Part shown: piece after piece, positions 45,396 through 53,650 of the stretch
How the letters are laid out: every line of letters begins with the position of its first letter
How positions within the stretch are numbered: position 1 is the first letter of the stretch
Assembly (NCBI GenBank): GCA_017631035.1
Contig: JAGBUB010000038.1
Coordinates: 1 to 64,000 of the forward strand
Direction of reading: 5' to 3'
DNA: 64,000 nucleotides
Source of the DNA: Alistipes sp.
Lineage (GTDB): Bacteria > Bacteroidota > Bacteroidia > Bacteroidales > Rikenellaceae
Translations under genes and position numbers: made by a program
The notes under the pieces: generated by a model
Databases searched by the model: none
The model's input: only the letters and a program-made list of their open reading frames with translations
What the model was told of the DNA's origin: nothing

Positions 45396-47584
45396 TATCG
45401 GTTTTTATTACCTACGATAAGTTCAAAATCAATTGTACGGCGGCGCATATCAACGCCCTTGACACGAATCCACACCTCATCGCCAAAGGCTATGCGACGA
45501 CCTGTGGCACGGCCAACAACCTCGTAACGAGCCTCGTCGTAGGTGTAGTAATCGCCCTCGATGTCGCGCAGGAAGGCCATACCCTCGATGTGGGTATCGT
45601 TCAGTTCGACGTATATACCCCACTCGCTCATACCCGAGACGTGGCCTTTGAACATCTGGCCGATCTTATCCTGCATAAATTCAACCATCTTATATTTGAT
45701 TGAAGCACGCTCAGCCTCCGATGCTATAATCTCTCGCTCGGTGGCATATACGCACTGTGCCTCGAGTTTGGTCTTATCGGCCGACTTACCCTCGGCTAAA
45801 TAGCGCGCCAACAGGCGATGCACCATCATATCGGGATAACGGCGGATGGGAGAAGTAAAGTGAGAGTAGTATTTGAATGCAAGGCCATAGTGACCTGTAT
45901 TGTCGGTAGTATAGAGTGCCTTCGACATACTTCTAACGGCAAGAGTCGATATGGCATTAGCCTCGGGACGACCCTTGACCTCGGTAACCAGTTTGTTGAT
46001 AGCCTTAGCCACTGCACGACCCTTCGATGCGCGGAACTGATAGCCAAAGCGCACCAAGAACTCTCTAAAACGAGATAATTTCTCCTCATTAGGCTCGTCG
46101 TGCACACGATAAATCATCGTACGCGCCACCTTTTTACCATTTACCATTCGGTAGGTGCAATACTCGGCTACCTTGCGGTTGGCCAAAAGCATAAACTCCT
46201 CGATGAGCTGATTCGACTCCTTCTGCTCCTTGGTATATACGCCAAGGGGTTTACCCTTTTCGTCGAGGATGAACTTAAACTCCTCACGCTCGAAACTAAT
46301 TGCGCCATCCTTGAAACGACGTGCACGCATAGTCTGCGCCAGGCGGTTAAGTACGGCTATCTCCTCGGCAAAGTCACCCACACCTGTTTCGATGCGAGCC
46401 TGCGCCTCGGCATAGGTAAAGCGGCGGTCTGAGTAAATCACCGTGCGACCAAACCACTCGTCCAAAACCTCGGCATTATCGTTGAGTTTGAACACTGCCG
46501 AGAAGCACAACTTCTCCTCATTAGGGCGCAATGAGCATAGTACATTACACAGACGCTCGGGCAACATAGGCACCGTACGATCGACCAGATAGACCGACGT
46601 ACCTCGGTCGCAAGCCTCGCAATCGAGCACATCGTCGGGACGAATATAATGTGTAACATCGGCAATATGCACACCCACCTCCCAAAGGCCATCCTCGAGT
46701 TTGCGGATAGATAGCGCATCGTCAAAGTCCTTGGCATCGGCCGGGTCAATGGTAAATGTGGTTATATCGCGAAAATCGCGGCGCTCGGCATAGTCTCGCT
46801 CTGTAATCTCAGCAGCGATAGCCTCCGCAGCCTGCTCAATCTCGGGTTCGAAGCGATATGGCAAATCGTACTCGGCCAGAATAGCGTGCATCTCGGCATC
46901 GTTATCACCTGCCTGACCCAGCACATCGACAATCACGCCACGTGGCGAGCGCAAGCCCTCGTGCCACTCAGAGACGCGGAAAACAACCTTGTCACCATCC
47001 TTCACCTGCGGATTATCCTTGCGGGGGAAGAATACATCCATCGGCAACTTGCGAGCATCGGGGCGCACAAAGATTGCCGCACGACTAACCTCAGCCGTGC
47101 CGACATACTGTTTATTGCTACGCTCCAACACTCTGGTGATGGCACCCTCGGGGTGGTCACCCTCGCGCAGGGCCTGACGCTGAAGCACAACCTCAACACG
47201 GTCACCCTCCAAAGCGTAGTTTACATTACGTTGATGAACATATATATCGTTCTCCAGCTCCTCGACCTTTACATAGGCCGCACCCGTGCCTATCATATCC
47301 ACCACGCCCTCGTAGTGTGGCAACTGCGATGTTGAGAGCTGGTACTTATCGCGACCAAAACAATCGACAACGCCCTCGGCCACAAGCGCCTCCACAACAT
47401 CGCGCACGATATAGCGAGCCTCCTTGGAGTTACCTCCCGATGCTGAAGTGAGTTGCTTGAGCGAGAACTGACGATCGGGGAACTCGCGGAACATATTTAT
47501 AATAAATGCGGCGCGTATATTTTTAGAGTCGGCGTGCGAACGCTTCTCTGCGCCTTGACGGCTCTTTCGTTTTGGCTGTTTCAT
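45395..47584 (-). CDS. rnr: Ribonuclease R
   Basis: The 729-residue RNase II/R family exonuclease has an N-terminal winged helix (FSLKQLTSASGGNSKEARYIV), cold-shock domains and the RNB domain. The RNB domain carries the catalytic Asp cluster in DPADAKDFDDALS at about residue 278, HIADVTHYIRPDD and the HFTSPIRRYPDMMVHRLL signature. It ends with an S1 domain (IGQMFKGHVSGMSEWGIYV). It degrades structured RNA 3' to 5'. It overlaps its neighbours on both sides by a few bases. Confidence 0.95.
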   Translation of the reverse strand: MKQPKRKSRQGAEKRSHADSKNIRAAFIINMFREFPDRQFSLKQLTSASGGNSKEARYIVRDVVEALVAEGVVDCFGRDKYQLSTSQLPHYEGVVDMIGTGAAYVKVEELENDIYVHQRNVNYALEGDRVEVVLQRQALREGDHPEGAITRVLERSNKQYVGTAEVSRAAIFVRPDARKLPMDVFFPRKDNPQVKDGDKVVFRVSEWHEGLRSPRGVIVDVLGQAGDNDAEMHAILAEYDLPYRFEPEIEQAAEAIAAEITERDYAERRDFRDITTFTIDPADAKDFDDALSIRKLEDGLWEVGVHIADVTHYIRPDDVLDCEACDRGTSVYLVDRTVPMLPERLCNVLCSLRPNEEKLCFSAVFKLNDNAEVLDEWFGRTVIYSDRRFTYAEAQARIETGVGDFAEEIAVLNRLAQTMRARRFKDGAISFEREEFKFILDEKGKPLGVYTKEQKESNQLIEEFMLLANRKVAEYCTYRMVNGKKVARTMIYRVHDEPNEEKLSRFREFLVRFGYQFRASKGRAVAKAINKLVTEVKGRPEANAISTLAVRSMSKALYTTDNTGHYGLAFKYYSHFTSPIRRYPDMMVHRLLARYLAEGKSADKTKLEAQCVYATEREIIASEAERASIKYKMVEFMQDKIGQMFKGHVSGMSEWGIYVELNDTHIEGMAFLRDIEGDYYTYDEARYEVVGRATGRRIAFGDEVWIRVKGVDMRRRTIDFELIVGNKNR

Positions 47585-48672
47585 TTGTTAAGAATGTTTA
47601 AAGCAACGTGACACATAAACTCCTCGCCTACGGCAAGCGCTCGCTCGTCGGGGTCGGCAACCGATGTATGCATACGCTCCGAGGCTCGGCTAACACCCAG
47701 CTTATAATATAGCGAGGGATAGCACTGCGTATAGTAACCAAAGTCGTTGAATGCTATCTGACGCTCCAAATCACGCACCACATAGCCACAACTATCGGCT
47801 TGCAGCATAGCCTCATAGGTCAGCTGGGTATTGTTATCCACGCAGGGTGCAATGCTGCGAAAGCTCATTTCAACCTCCACGTCATACTTATACTCCACCT
47901 CCTCGGCAGCGTGTGCAATCATATCCTTTACGCGTGAGCGCAGATTCTCATCATAGGCGAACATCGAGCCACTGCAAACGGACTCCTCGGGTAGTTGCAT
48001 AGCCTCACCCAGGGCCTCAACCCTTCCGATTGAGAGCATACAGGCATCGCTATTGAAGGCATTAAGGCGCACTATCAAGTCGGCCATAGCCACCACCGAG
48101 TCCTTCAATCGGTCCCTTGCAGCTGCATTGCCACTCATACCCGTAACCGCGAATTGCAACTCATCGGCCGAGGGCATAAATCGTCCCGGACAGAAGCCTA
48201 TCTCACCTACGGCAAGGTCGCTATCGGCTTGCTGGCTGATAATGGCCGCCACGTTATAACCTTTGAATGGATCTTCTGACAACACACTCATAGCACCACC
48301 CTTGCCATCGACTGTGGCAGGCTGGAACAATGCAAACAGAGTTCCCTCGAAATCGGGCTTTGCCTGACACTGCTTCAGCACGCCATAGAGCATAGCAACG
48401 TGGCAGTCGTTGCAACCGCACGATAGAGCCTCGCTAGCGGCCTTATCTTCGTCTGAGCAGGGTTGGCCATAGGCATTGTCCACCGTAGCCATAAGTACAA
48501 CGCAACGCTCCGCATTGCCACGACAGCCCTCGATGCGGGCAAGTACACTTCCCGACTCCATTGTGCGATGTTCAATGCCCAAAGCGCTGAGTGCATCTGC
48601 AATGGTGGCAATCATCGGGGTGCCCTCCTCTAAGCGCGAGTGCAGATGATGACGAAAATCCACTGTATTCAT
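47581..48672 (-). CDS. M20D-amidohydrolase homologue with damaged active site
   Basis: The 363-residue protein starts FRHHLHSRLEEGTP like M20D amidohydrolases and follows their layout: LFALFQPAT, the lid domain, FRSIAPCVDNN and YYKLGVSRASERMHTSVADPDE. However, the metal motif ACGHDGH reads CGCNDCH (residues 85-91), so the ligand Cys and one His are displaced. The FQPAEE catalytic Glu pair reads FQPATV, and the lid GHAA His is missing. It may be a binding or regulatory pseudo-enzyme, or use different ligands (three Cys and a His are in place). It overlaps rnr by four bases. Confidence 0.7.
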   Translation of the reverse strand: MNTVDFRHHLHSRLEEGTPMIATIADALSALGIEHRTMESGSVLARIEGCRGNAERCVVLMATVDNAYGQPCSDEDKAASEALSCGCNDCHVAMLYGVLKQCQAKPDFEGTLFALFQPATVDGKGGAMSVLSEDPFKGYNVAAIISQQADSDLAVGEIGFCPGRFMPSADELQFAVTGMSGNAAARDRLKDSVVAMADLIVRLNAFNSDACMLSIGRVEALGEAMQLPEESVCSGSMFAYDENLRSRVKDMIAHAAEEVEYKYDVEVEMSFRSIAPCVDNNTQLTYEAMLQADSCGYVVRDLERQIAFNDFGYYTQCYPSLYYKLGVSRASERMHTSVADPDERALAVGEEFMCHVALNILNK

Positions 48673-48684
48673 ACTTATATCGTT

Positions 48685-49569
48685 TTATTTTTTCTCAATT
48701 TTGCGGGGACGCCAACGCTGCGCCACCTTTGCCACAAGACGGATATATTCGGGCGTAGTACCGCAACATCCGCCAATTATGTTGAGCTGACCGGCACGGC
48801 ACATCTGCTCCATCTCCTTTGCGAAATGGTTAGCCGCCACGATGGGCTGACCAGCCGACGGATATGCCACGATGGGCTTGGCACACAATGTAGAGAGGCT
48901 CTTCACGGCCTCGGCCAAAGGTTTTACGCCATTTGTGCAGTTAAATCCCACGGCCGCAATATCGTCCAGAGGCAAATCCTCCAAGAACTTCTGAATGGTA
49001 GCTCCACTTGCCACACGACCCGCGATGCGCGAAAGCACGGCCGAGAGGATGATAGGAATATCGCTATTAATCTTGCGGCACTCCTCGATAGCGACCTTTG
49101 CATTGGCCGCATCCATAACACTCTCCACAAGAATTATATCTACACCACCATCAATCAGGCCTCGCACCACATCGGCATAGACCTTGGCAAGAGCCTCGGC
49201 GGTAGTATCGTTAGCAAGCGTAAGGTTGCGGGTTGTAGGGCCTACGGCTCCTGCTACAAAGCGTGGCGATTCGGTAGTGGAGTATTTGTCGGCCACGCGG
49301 CGGGCCAACTCGGCTCCGGCTCGTGCCAACTCGTACGACTGCTCCTGCAGACCATACTGCTCAAGGCAGAGTGCATCGGCACAAATGGTATTTGTGGTTA
49401 TGATGTCGGCTCCTGCCTGCAGATACTCTTCGTGAATGGCTGACACCTTCTCGGGCGATGCCACATTAAGTAGTTCAAGGCAACCCGTATGCCCCTGCTT
49501 GAGGAGTTGTGTACCGAGGGCACCATCCAACACCCATATCTTTTTTGCAAACAAAGTTTCGATTTTCAT
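48685..49569 (-). CDS. Stand-alone homocysteine S-methyltransferase domain (MetH N-terminal type)
   Basis: The 294-residue barrel has the zinc cysteines in GFNCTNG (Cys211) and GGCCGTTP (Cys268, Cys269), plus WVLDGALGTQLLKQG and AGAVGPTTRNLTLAND. The last is closer to MetH module 1 than to BhmT or MmuM. No cobalamin or methyltetrahydrofolate domains follow. It may work with separate B12 modules, or use S-methylmethionine or another donor. ATG 49569 was used; the longer reading starts with TTG. It lies nine bases after the glutaminyl cyclase gene. Confidence 0.82.
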   Translation of the reverse strand: MKIETLFAKKIWVLDGALGTQLLKQGHTGCLELLNVASPEKVSAIHEEYLQAGADIITTNTICADALCLEQYGLQEQSYELARAGAELARRVADKYSTTESPRFVAGAVGPTTRNLTLANDTTAEALAKVYADVVRGLIDGGVDIILVESVMDAANAKVAIEECRKINSDIPIILSAVLSRIAGRVASGATIQKFLEDLPLDDIAAVGFNCTNGVKPLAEAVKSLSTLCAKPIVAYPSAGQPIVAANHFAKEMEQMCRAGQLNIIGGCCGTTPEYIRLVAKVAQRWRPRKIEKK

Positions 49570-49578
49570 CTTCAATGC

Positions 49579-50370
49579 TTATCGTTTTACAATCTCAATT
49601 TCGAATAACTTATTCCAGCGCTTGCCCGTAACAAATATACGCTTGGTGGCCGCATCGTAGGCAATGCCATTCAGCACATCGGTACGGGTGGTGATATCCT
49701 CATCCGAGAGCAGACCCTCACAGTCGATTACTCCCTCGACGACACCCGTAGCGGGGTCGATGATTACGATATAATTCGTAGTATAGACGTTTGCCCAAAT
49801 CCTGCCATCGATCCACTCCATCTCGTTAATGTAGTTAAGCGCCTCGCCACGCAGAGTGACCGTAATGCGACTCTCACGGTTGAAAGTTGTGGGATCAACC
49901 TTGAAGATGGTAGCCGTACCGTTCGACATATAGAGCTTCTCGCCATCGGAAGTCAGGCCCCAGCCCTCGCCCGGATAACGGAAGTCGCGCACCTTCTGCA
50001 TAGTCTTAGGATTATAGACGTGGCAGATGTTTGACTCCCATGTAAGCTGATATAACTCATCACCCAGCAGGGTTATACCCTCGCCAAACTCGCTACGAGG
50101 CAATTTGTTCAACACCTTAGGCTCGCTATCGCCAAGTGAGTAAGTTACAATCTGCGACGAACCATACTCGCCTGTACCCTCCCACATCACGCCATCGACA
50201 AACTGCAGGCCCTGTGTATAGGAGTCCACCGAGTGGGGATATACGTTCTTCACCAAGCAGGCATATGTCGTAGGCTGTACTATCTGCGGTTGTGCTACAC
50301 TCTTCTGTTGTTGCGACCCGCACGCCACCAACGAGGCAAGCAACGCGAGTGCAATGATAAAACTCTTCAT
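49579..50370 (-). CDS. Lipoprotein glutaminyl-peptide cyclotransferase
   Basis: The 263-residue protein has a lipoprotein signal (MKSFIIALALLASLVAC) and the beta-propeller glutamine cyclotransferase fold: VDSYTQGLQFVDGVMWEGTGEYGSS, FGEGITLLGDELYQLTWE, YPGEGWGLTSDG, LNYINEMEWIDGRIWANVY and LNGIAYDAATKRIFVTGKRW. It turns N-terminal Gln into pyroglutamate on exported proteins. ATG 50370 marks the signal start and lies 18 bases after a -7 box. It is the first gene of a five-gene operon ending with mqnC. Confidence 0.88.
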   Translation of the reverse strand: MKSFIIALALLASLVACGSQQQKSVAQPQIVQPTTYACLVKNVYPHSVDSYTQGLQFVDGVMWEGTGEYGSSQIVTYSLGDSEPKVLNKLPRSEFGEGITLLGDELYQLTWESNICHVYNPKTMQKVRDFRYPGEGWGLTSDGEKLYMSNGTATIFKVDPTTFNRESRITVTLRGEALNYINEMEWIDGRIWANVYTTNYIVIIDPATGVVEGVIDCEGLLSDEDITTRTDVLNGIAYDAATKRIFVTGKRWNKLFEIEIVKR

Positions 50371-50387
50371 AACAAAAATATTTTCAA

Positions 50388-50395
50388 CAAATATA
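50388..50395 (-). promoter_or_regulatory. -7 element for the glutaminyl cyclase operon
   Basis: It reads TATATTTG on the minus strand, 18 bases before the start. No -33 box at the normal distance. Confidence 0.5.
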
Positions 50396-50454
50396 CTACA
50401 AAATTCCAAAACATAGGCCACCATACCTTATAGAAATAAATAATAGCACCCGAA

Positions 50455-50493
50455 AAAGATAAAGAGGTTGCCCCCGACTAGGGGCAACCTCTT
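50455..50493 (-). terminator. Terminator after the GH43 gene
   Basis: AAGAGGTTGCCCC and GGGGCAACCTCTT (50462-50493) form a 13-bp stem around CGACTA or its edge. The minus strand then reads TATCTTTTTC. Confidence 0.85.
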
Positions 50494-50512
50494 CGTTTTA
50501 TTTGTGTCGATA

Positions 50513-51481
50513 CTAAAACTCATCGGCCTTGACACCCTCGTGAGTCATCACCACGGGTAGGATGTTGCCATCCTCATCGAAGTGCAACTCCTCGATGCAG
50601 GTAACGCGATTGTCACGCACATCGGAGTCAATCGGGCGACGGTGGTAGATGATATAATACTTACCACTGCGCTGGTTATACACTACCGAATGGTGACCGG
50701 CACCGCGAGCCACGCTATCGTCCTGCTCAAGGATTACACCCTTGCGCTCGAAGGGACCGAAAGGCGAATCAGAAATGGCATACGCAACCTTATAGTCGGG
50801 ACCTGTCCAGCCACCCTCCGACCACATAAAGTAATACTTGCCATCGCGGATGAACATAAAGGGACCCTCGACATAGTTTTCGGGTGTAACCTCCTTATAA
50901 AGAGTACCATCGTCGAATGGCACGATACTCTTGAAGTCGGGCGCAAGCTTCACCACATTGCAGTGGCGCCAGCCGCCGTAGTACATATAATACGTACCAT
51001 CCTTATCCTTGAAGACATACTGATCGATGGGCTGTGCTCCATTAACAATCTCGCCAATGAGGGGCTTACCCAACAGATCCTCGAACGGGCCCGCAGGGTT
51101 ATCCGCCACAGCTACACCAATACCGCCAATCTCGCCCTCGTGAACATCGTTAGCACCGAAGAAAAGGTAATACTTGCCATCCTTCTCCAGAGCTGCAGGC
51201 GCCCACAAGGCACGTCTGAGCCACGAAATGCGCGAATTGTCGATAATACGCTCGTGCTTGGTCCACTCGACCAAATCCTTCGATGAGAAGCAGTCAAAGT
51301 AGAGCTGGTCGTCGAATGCCGCCGAGTAGGTGGGATAGATCCAGTAGGTATCACCGAATACAACACCCTCGGGATCGGCATAATCGCCCTCAAAGAGAGG
51401 GTTACCCGAACGACGCTCCTCGCACGCTACGGCTGAAAGCATAAGTGCGAGCGACAGGATAAATCTCAGGTTATTTTTCAT
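50513..51481 (-). CDS. Lipoprotein glycoside hydrolase, family 43-like
   Basis: The 322-residue protein has a lipoprotein signal (lipobox SAVAC, Cys20) and a five-bladed GH43-type propeller. The usual acidic trio can be placed: Asp36 in YADPEGVVFGD (base), Asp153 in QPIDQYVFKD, and Glu205 in YVEGPFMF (acid). LRRALWAPAALEKDGKYYLFFG is also typical. GH43 enzymes cut arabinose- or xylose-containing glycans, but the exact substrate is not predictable. It lies eight bases after an M3 peptidase gene and ends the operon. Confidence 0.85.
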   Translation of the reverse strand: MKNNLRFILSLALMLSAVACEERRSGNPLFEGDYADPEGVVFGDTYWIYPTYSAAFDDQLYFDCFSSKDLVEWTKHERIIDNSRISWLRRALWAPAALEKDGKYYLFFGANDVHEGEIGGIGVAVADNPAGPFEDLLGKPLIGEIVNGAQPIDQYVFKDKDGTYYMYYGGWRHCNVVKLAPDFKSIVPFDDGTLYKEVTPENYVEGPFMFIRDGKYYFMWSEGGWTGPDYKVAYAISDSPFGPFERKGVILEQDDSVARGAGHHSVVYNQRSGKYYIIYHRRPIDSDVRDNRVTCIEELHFDEDGNILPVVMTHEGVKADEF

Positions 51482-51489
51482 AGCCGCAA

Positions 51490-53616
51490 TTATTTCAGGC
51501 CCATAGCCTCAACCAAAGCCTTGGTCTCAGGCTTGTGACCACGGAAATCAACATACAAATCCATAGGATGACGCTGACCACCCTGCTCCATCAAGCGACG
51601 GAATGACTTAGCGGTAGCAGCATCGAAGATACCATTCTGCTTGAAGAGTGAGTAAGCATCGGCAGCCAACACCTCAGCCCACTTATAACCATAATAACCA
51701 GCAGCATAGCCACCATCGAAGATGTGAGTGAAGGATGTGTTCATAGATGTACCTGACACAACGGGAGTAACCTGTACAGAGCTCATTGACTCAACCTCGA
51801 AAGGCTCAATATCGCCCTCATAGGGAGTCTTGAGTGTATGCCAAGCCATATCGGTAAGACCGAACGAGAGCTGGCGGATATTAGAGTATGCTGCAAGGTA
51901 GTTCTTTGCTGCAACAATCTTCTCAACAAGGTCAGCAGGGATAGGCTCGCCTGTCTGATAGTGTACGGCCCACATATCGAGATACTCCTTCTCGGTAGCC
52001 CAATTCTCCAAAATCTGCGAGGGCAACTCAACGAAGTCGCGATATACACTTGTGCCGTTCAATGACTCATACTCACCCTTTGACAACATACCGTGCAGAG
52101 CGTGACCAAACTCGTGAAGGAATGTAGTGAACTCATCGAATGTAAGCAACGAAGGAGTGGTCTCGGTCGGCTTTGTAAAGTTCATCACGAGCGATACCAA
52201 AGGACGTGTCTCCACGCCATCGATAATGCTTGTGCCGCGGAACTCGGTCATCCACGCACCTGCGCTCTTTGAAGCACGGGGGAAGAAGTCGAGATAGAGA
52301 ACTGAGAGGAACTTCTGCTCGCCCTTGTCGGTTGTCTCATACACTTCGTATGCCTTCACATCGGGATGATATACAGAGATCTCGGTGCTGGGTACAAACT
52401 GCAAGCCGTAGAGCTTCTCAGCTACCATAAACACACCCTTGATAACGTTATCGAGATTCAAATAGGGCTTCACCTGCTCGTCGTCGAGCGAGTACTTCTC
52501 GGCCTTATACTTCTCGGTGTAGTAGGCCCAATCCCAAGGCATTACATCACCCTTGTGACCCTTCGATGCTGCATACTCGTTGATGGTGTTATAATCCTTG
52601 CGGCCATACTCAATGGTTGCCTCGCGCAACTCTGCCAAGAACGAGTTTACATTATCAGCACTCTCGGCCATACGCTCCTCCAATACATAGTCGGCGTAGG
52701 TCTCATAACCGAGCAAGTTGGCGATCTTCAAACGCAACGATGTGATGTCGCGAATGAGCTGCGAGTTATCGAACTCACCACCCAAAGCACGGCTATTATA
52801 GGCACGATAGAGCTTCTCCTTGATATCACGCTGTGATGAGTAGGTCATAAAGGGGCTATAGCTGGGAGCCTGCAAAGTAACAGTCCAACCCTGCTGACCG
52901 CGAGCCTTTGCCTCGGCTGCCATACCATCCTTCACAAACGAGGGCAACTCAGCCACCTGGGCGGGGTTAGTGATATTGATTGAGAATGCGTTGGTAGCGG
53001 CCAATGCGTTGTTTCCGAACTTAAGAGTTGCCTCCGAGAGTGCTGAAGTATACTTGCGGTACTCGGCCTTCTGCTCATCGTTAAGAGCCGCACCCGAGCG
53101 AGAGAAGCTCTTGTAGGCATCCTCCAACAACTTAATATCAACATCCGACAAACCACGGCGTGAGCCCTCGTAAACAGCCTTCACGCGAGCAAAAAGCTCG
53201 GGGTTAAGACGTACGTCATTGCTGAGCTCTGTCATCAAAGGCTGTACTCGCATAGCGATGGCATCCATCTCGTCAGAAGTATCAGCATTACGCAAGTTGT
53301 AGAATACGCCTGTAATGCGGTTGAGCAGGGCTCCCTGACGCTCCATAGCAACAATAGTGTTCTTGAAAGTGGGCTTGGCAGGATTGTTTACAATTGCGTC
53401 AATCTCGGCACGCGACACCTCGATAGCGGTCTTGATTGCGGGCTCGTAGTGCTCGATCTTGATCTTATCGAACGGAGGAGTAGCATAAGGTGTATCCCAC
53501 TCGGCCAACAGAGGGTTGGTGGTGTCAATCTCTGGCAATACGGCCACGGGCATCTGATCGCCACCGCAGCTTGCCATAAGGGCACTGAAAGTCATAATTA
53601 AAAATAGTTTTTTCAT
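51490..53616 (-). CDS. Lipoprotein M3-family oligopeptidase (Dcp-like), copy 1
   Basis: The 708-residue protein has a lipoprotein signal (LMASC), a long helical N-terminal half starting WDTPYATPPFDKIKIEHYEPA, and the zinc site FLHEFGHALHGMLS near residue 500. The M3 segments FDNSQLIRDITSLRLKIANLLGYE and FPRASKSAGAWMTEF are present. M3 enzymes cut short peptides or dipeptides from the C-terminus. It is a tandem paralogue of the next upstream gene, 34 bases away. It probably acts in the periplasm or at the outer membrane on imported peptides. Confidence 0.92.
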   Translation of the reverse strand: MKKLFLIMTFSALMASCGGDQMPVAVLPEIDTTNPLLAEWDTPYATPPFDKIKIEHYEPAIKTAIEVSRAEIDAIVNNPAKPTFKNTIVAMERQGALLNRITGVFYNLRNADTSDEMDAIAMRVQPLMTELSNDVRLNPELFARVKAVYEGSRRGLSDVDIKLLEDAYKSFSRSGAALNDEQKAEYRKYTSALSEATLKFGNNALAATNAFSINITNPAQVAELPSFVKDGMAAEAKARGQQGWTVTLQAPSYSPFMTYSSQRDIKEKLYRAYNSRALGGEFDNSQLIRDITSLRLKIANLLGYETYADYVLEERMAESADNVNSFLAELREATIEYGRKDYNTINEYAASKGHKGDVMPWDWAYYTEKYKAEKYSLDDEQVKPYLNLDNVIKGVFMVAEKLYGLQFVPSTEISVYHPDVKAYEVYETTDKGEQKFLSVLYLDFFPRASKSAGAWMTEFRGTSIIDGVETRPLVSLVMNFTKPTETTPSLLTFDEFTTFLHEFGHALHGMLSKGEYESLNGTSVYRDFVELPSQILENWATEKEYLDMWAVHYQTGEPIPADLVEKIVAAKNYLAAYSNIRQLSFGLTDMAWHTLKTPYEGDIEPFEVESMSSVQVTPVVSGTSMNTSFTHIFDGGYAAGYYGYKWAEVLAADAYSLFKQNGIFDAATAKSFRRLMEQGGQRHPMDLYVDFRGHKPETKALVEAMGLK

Positions 53617-53650
53617 CGTTTATTATTTTTTATTGGTTTCTTCTCAATGG

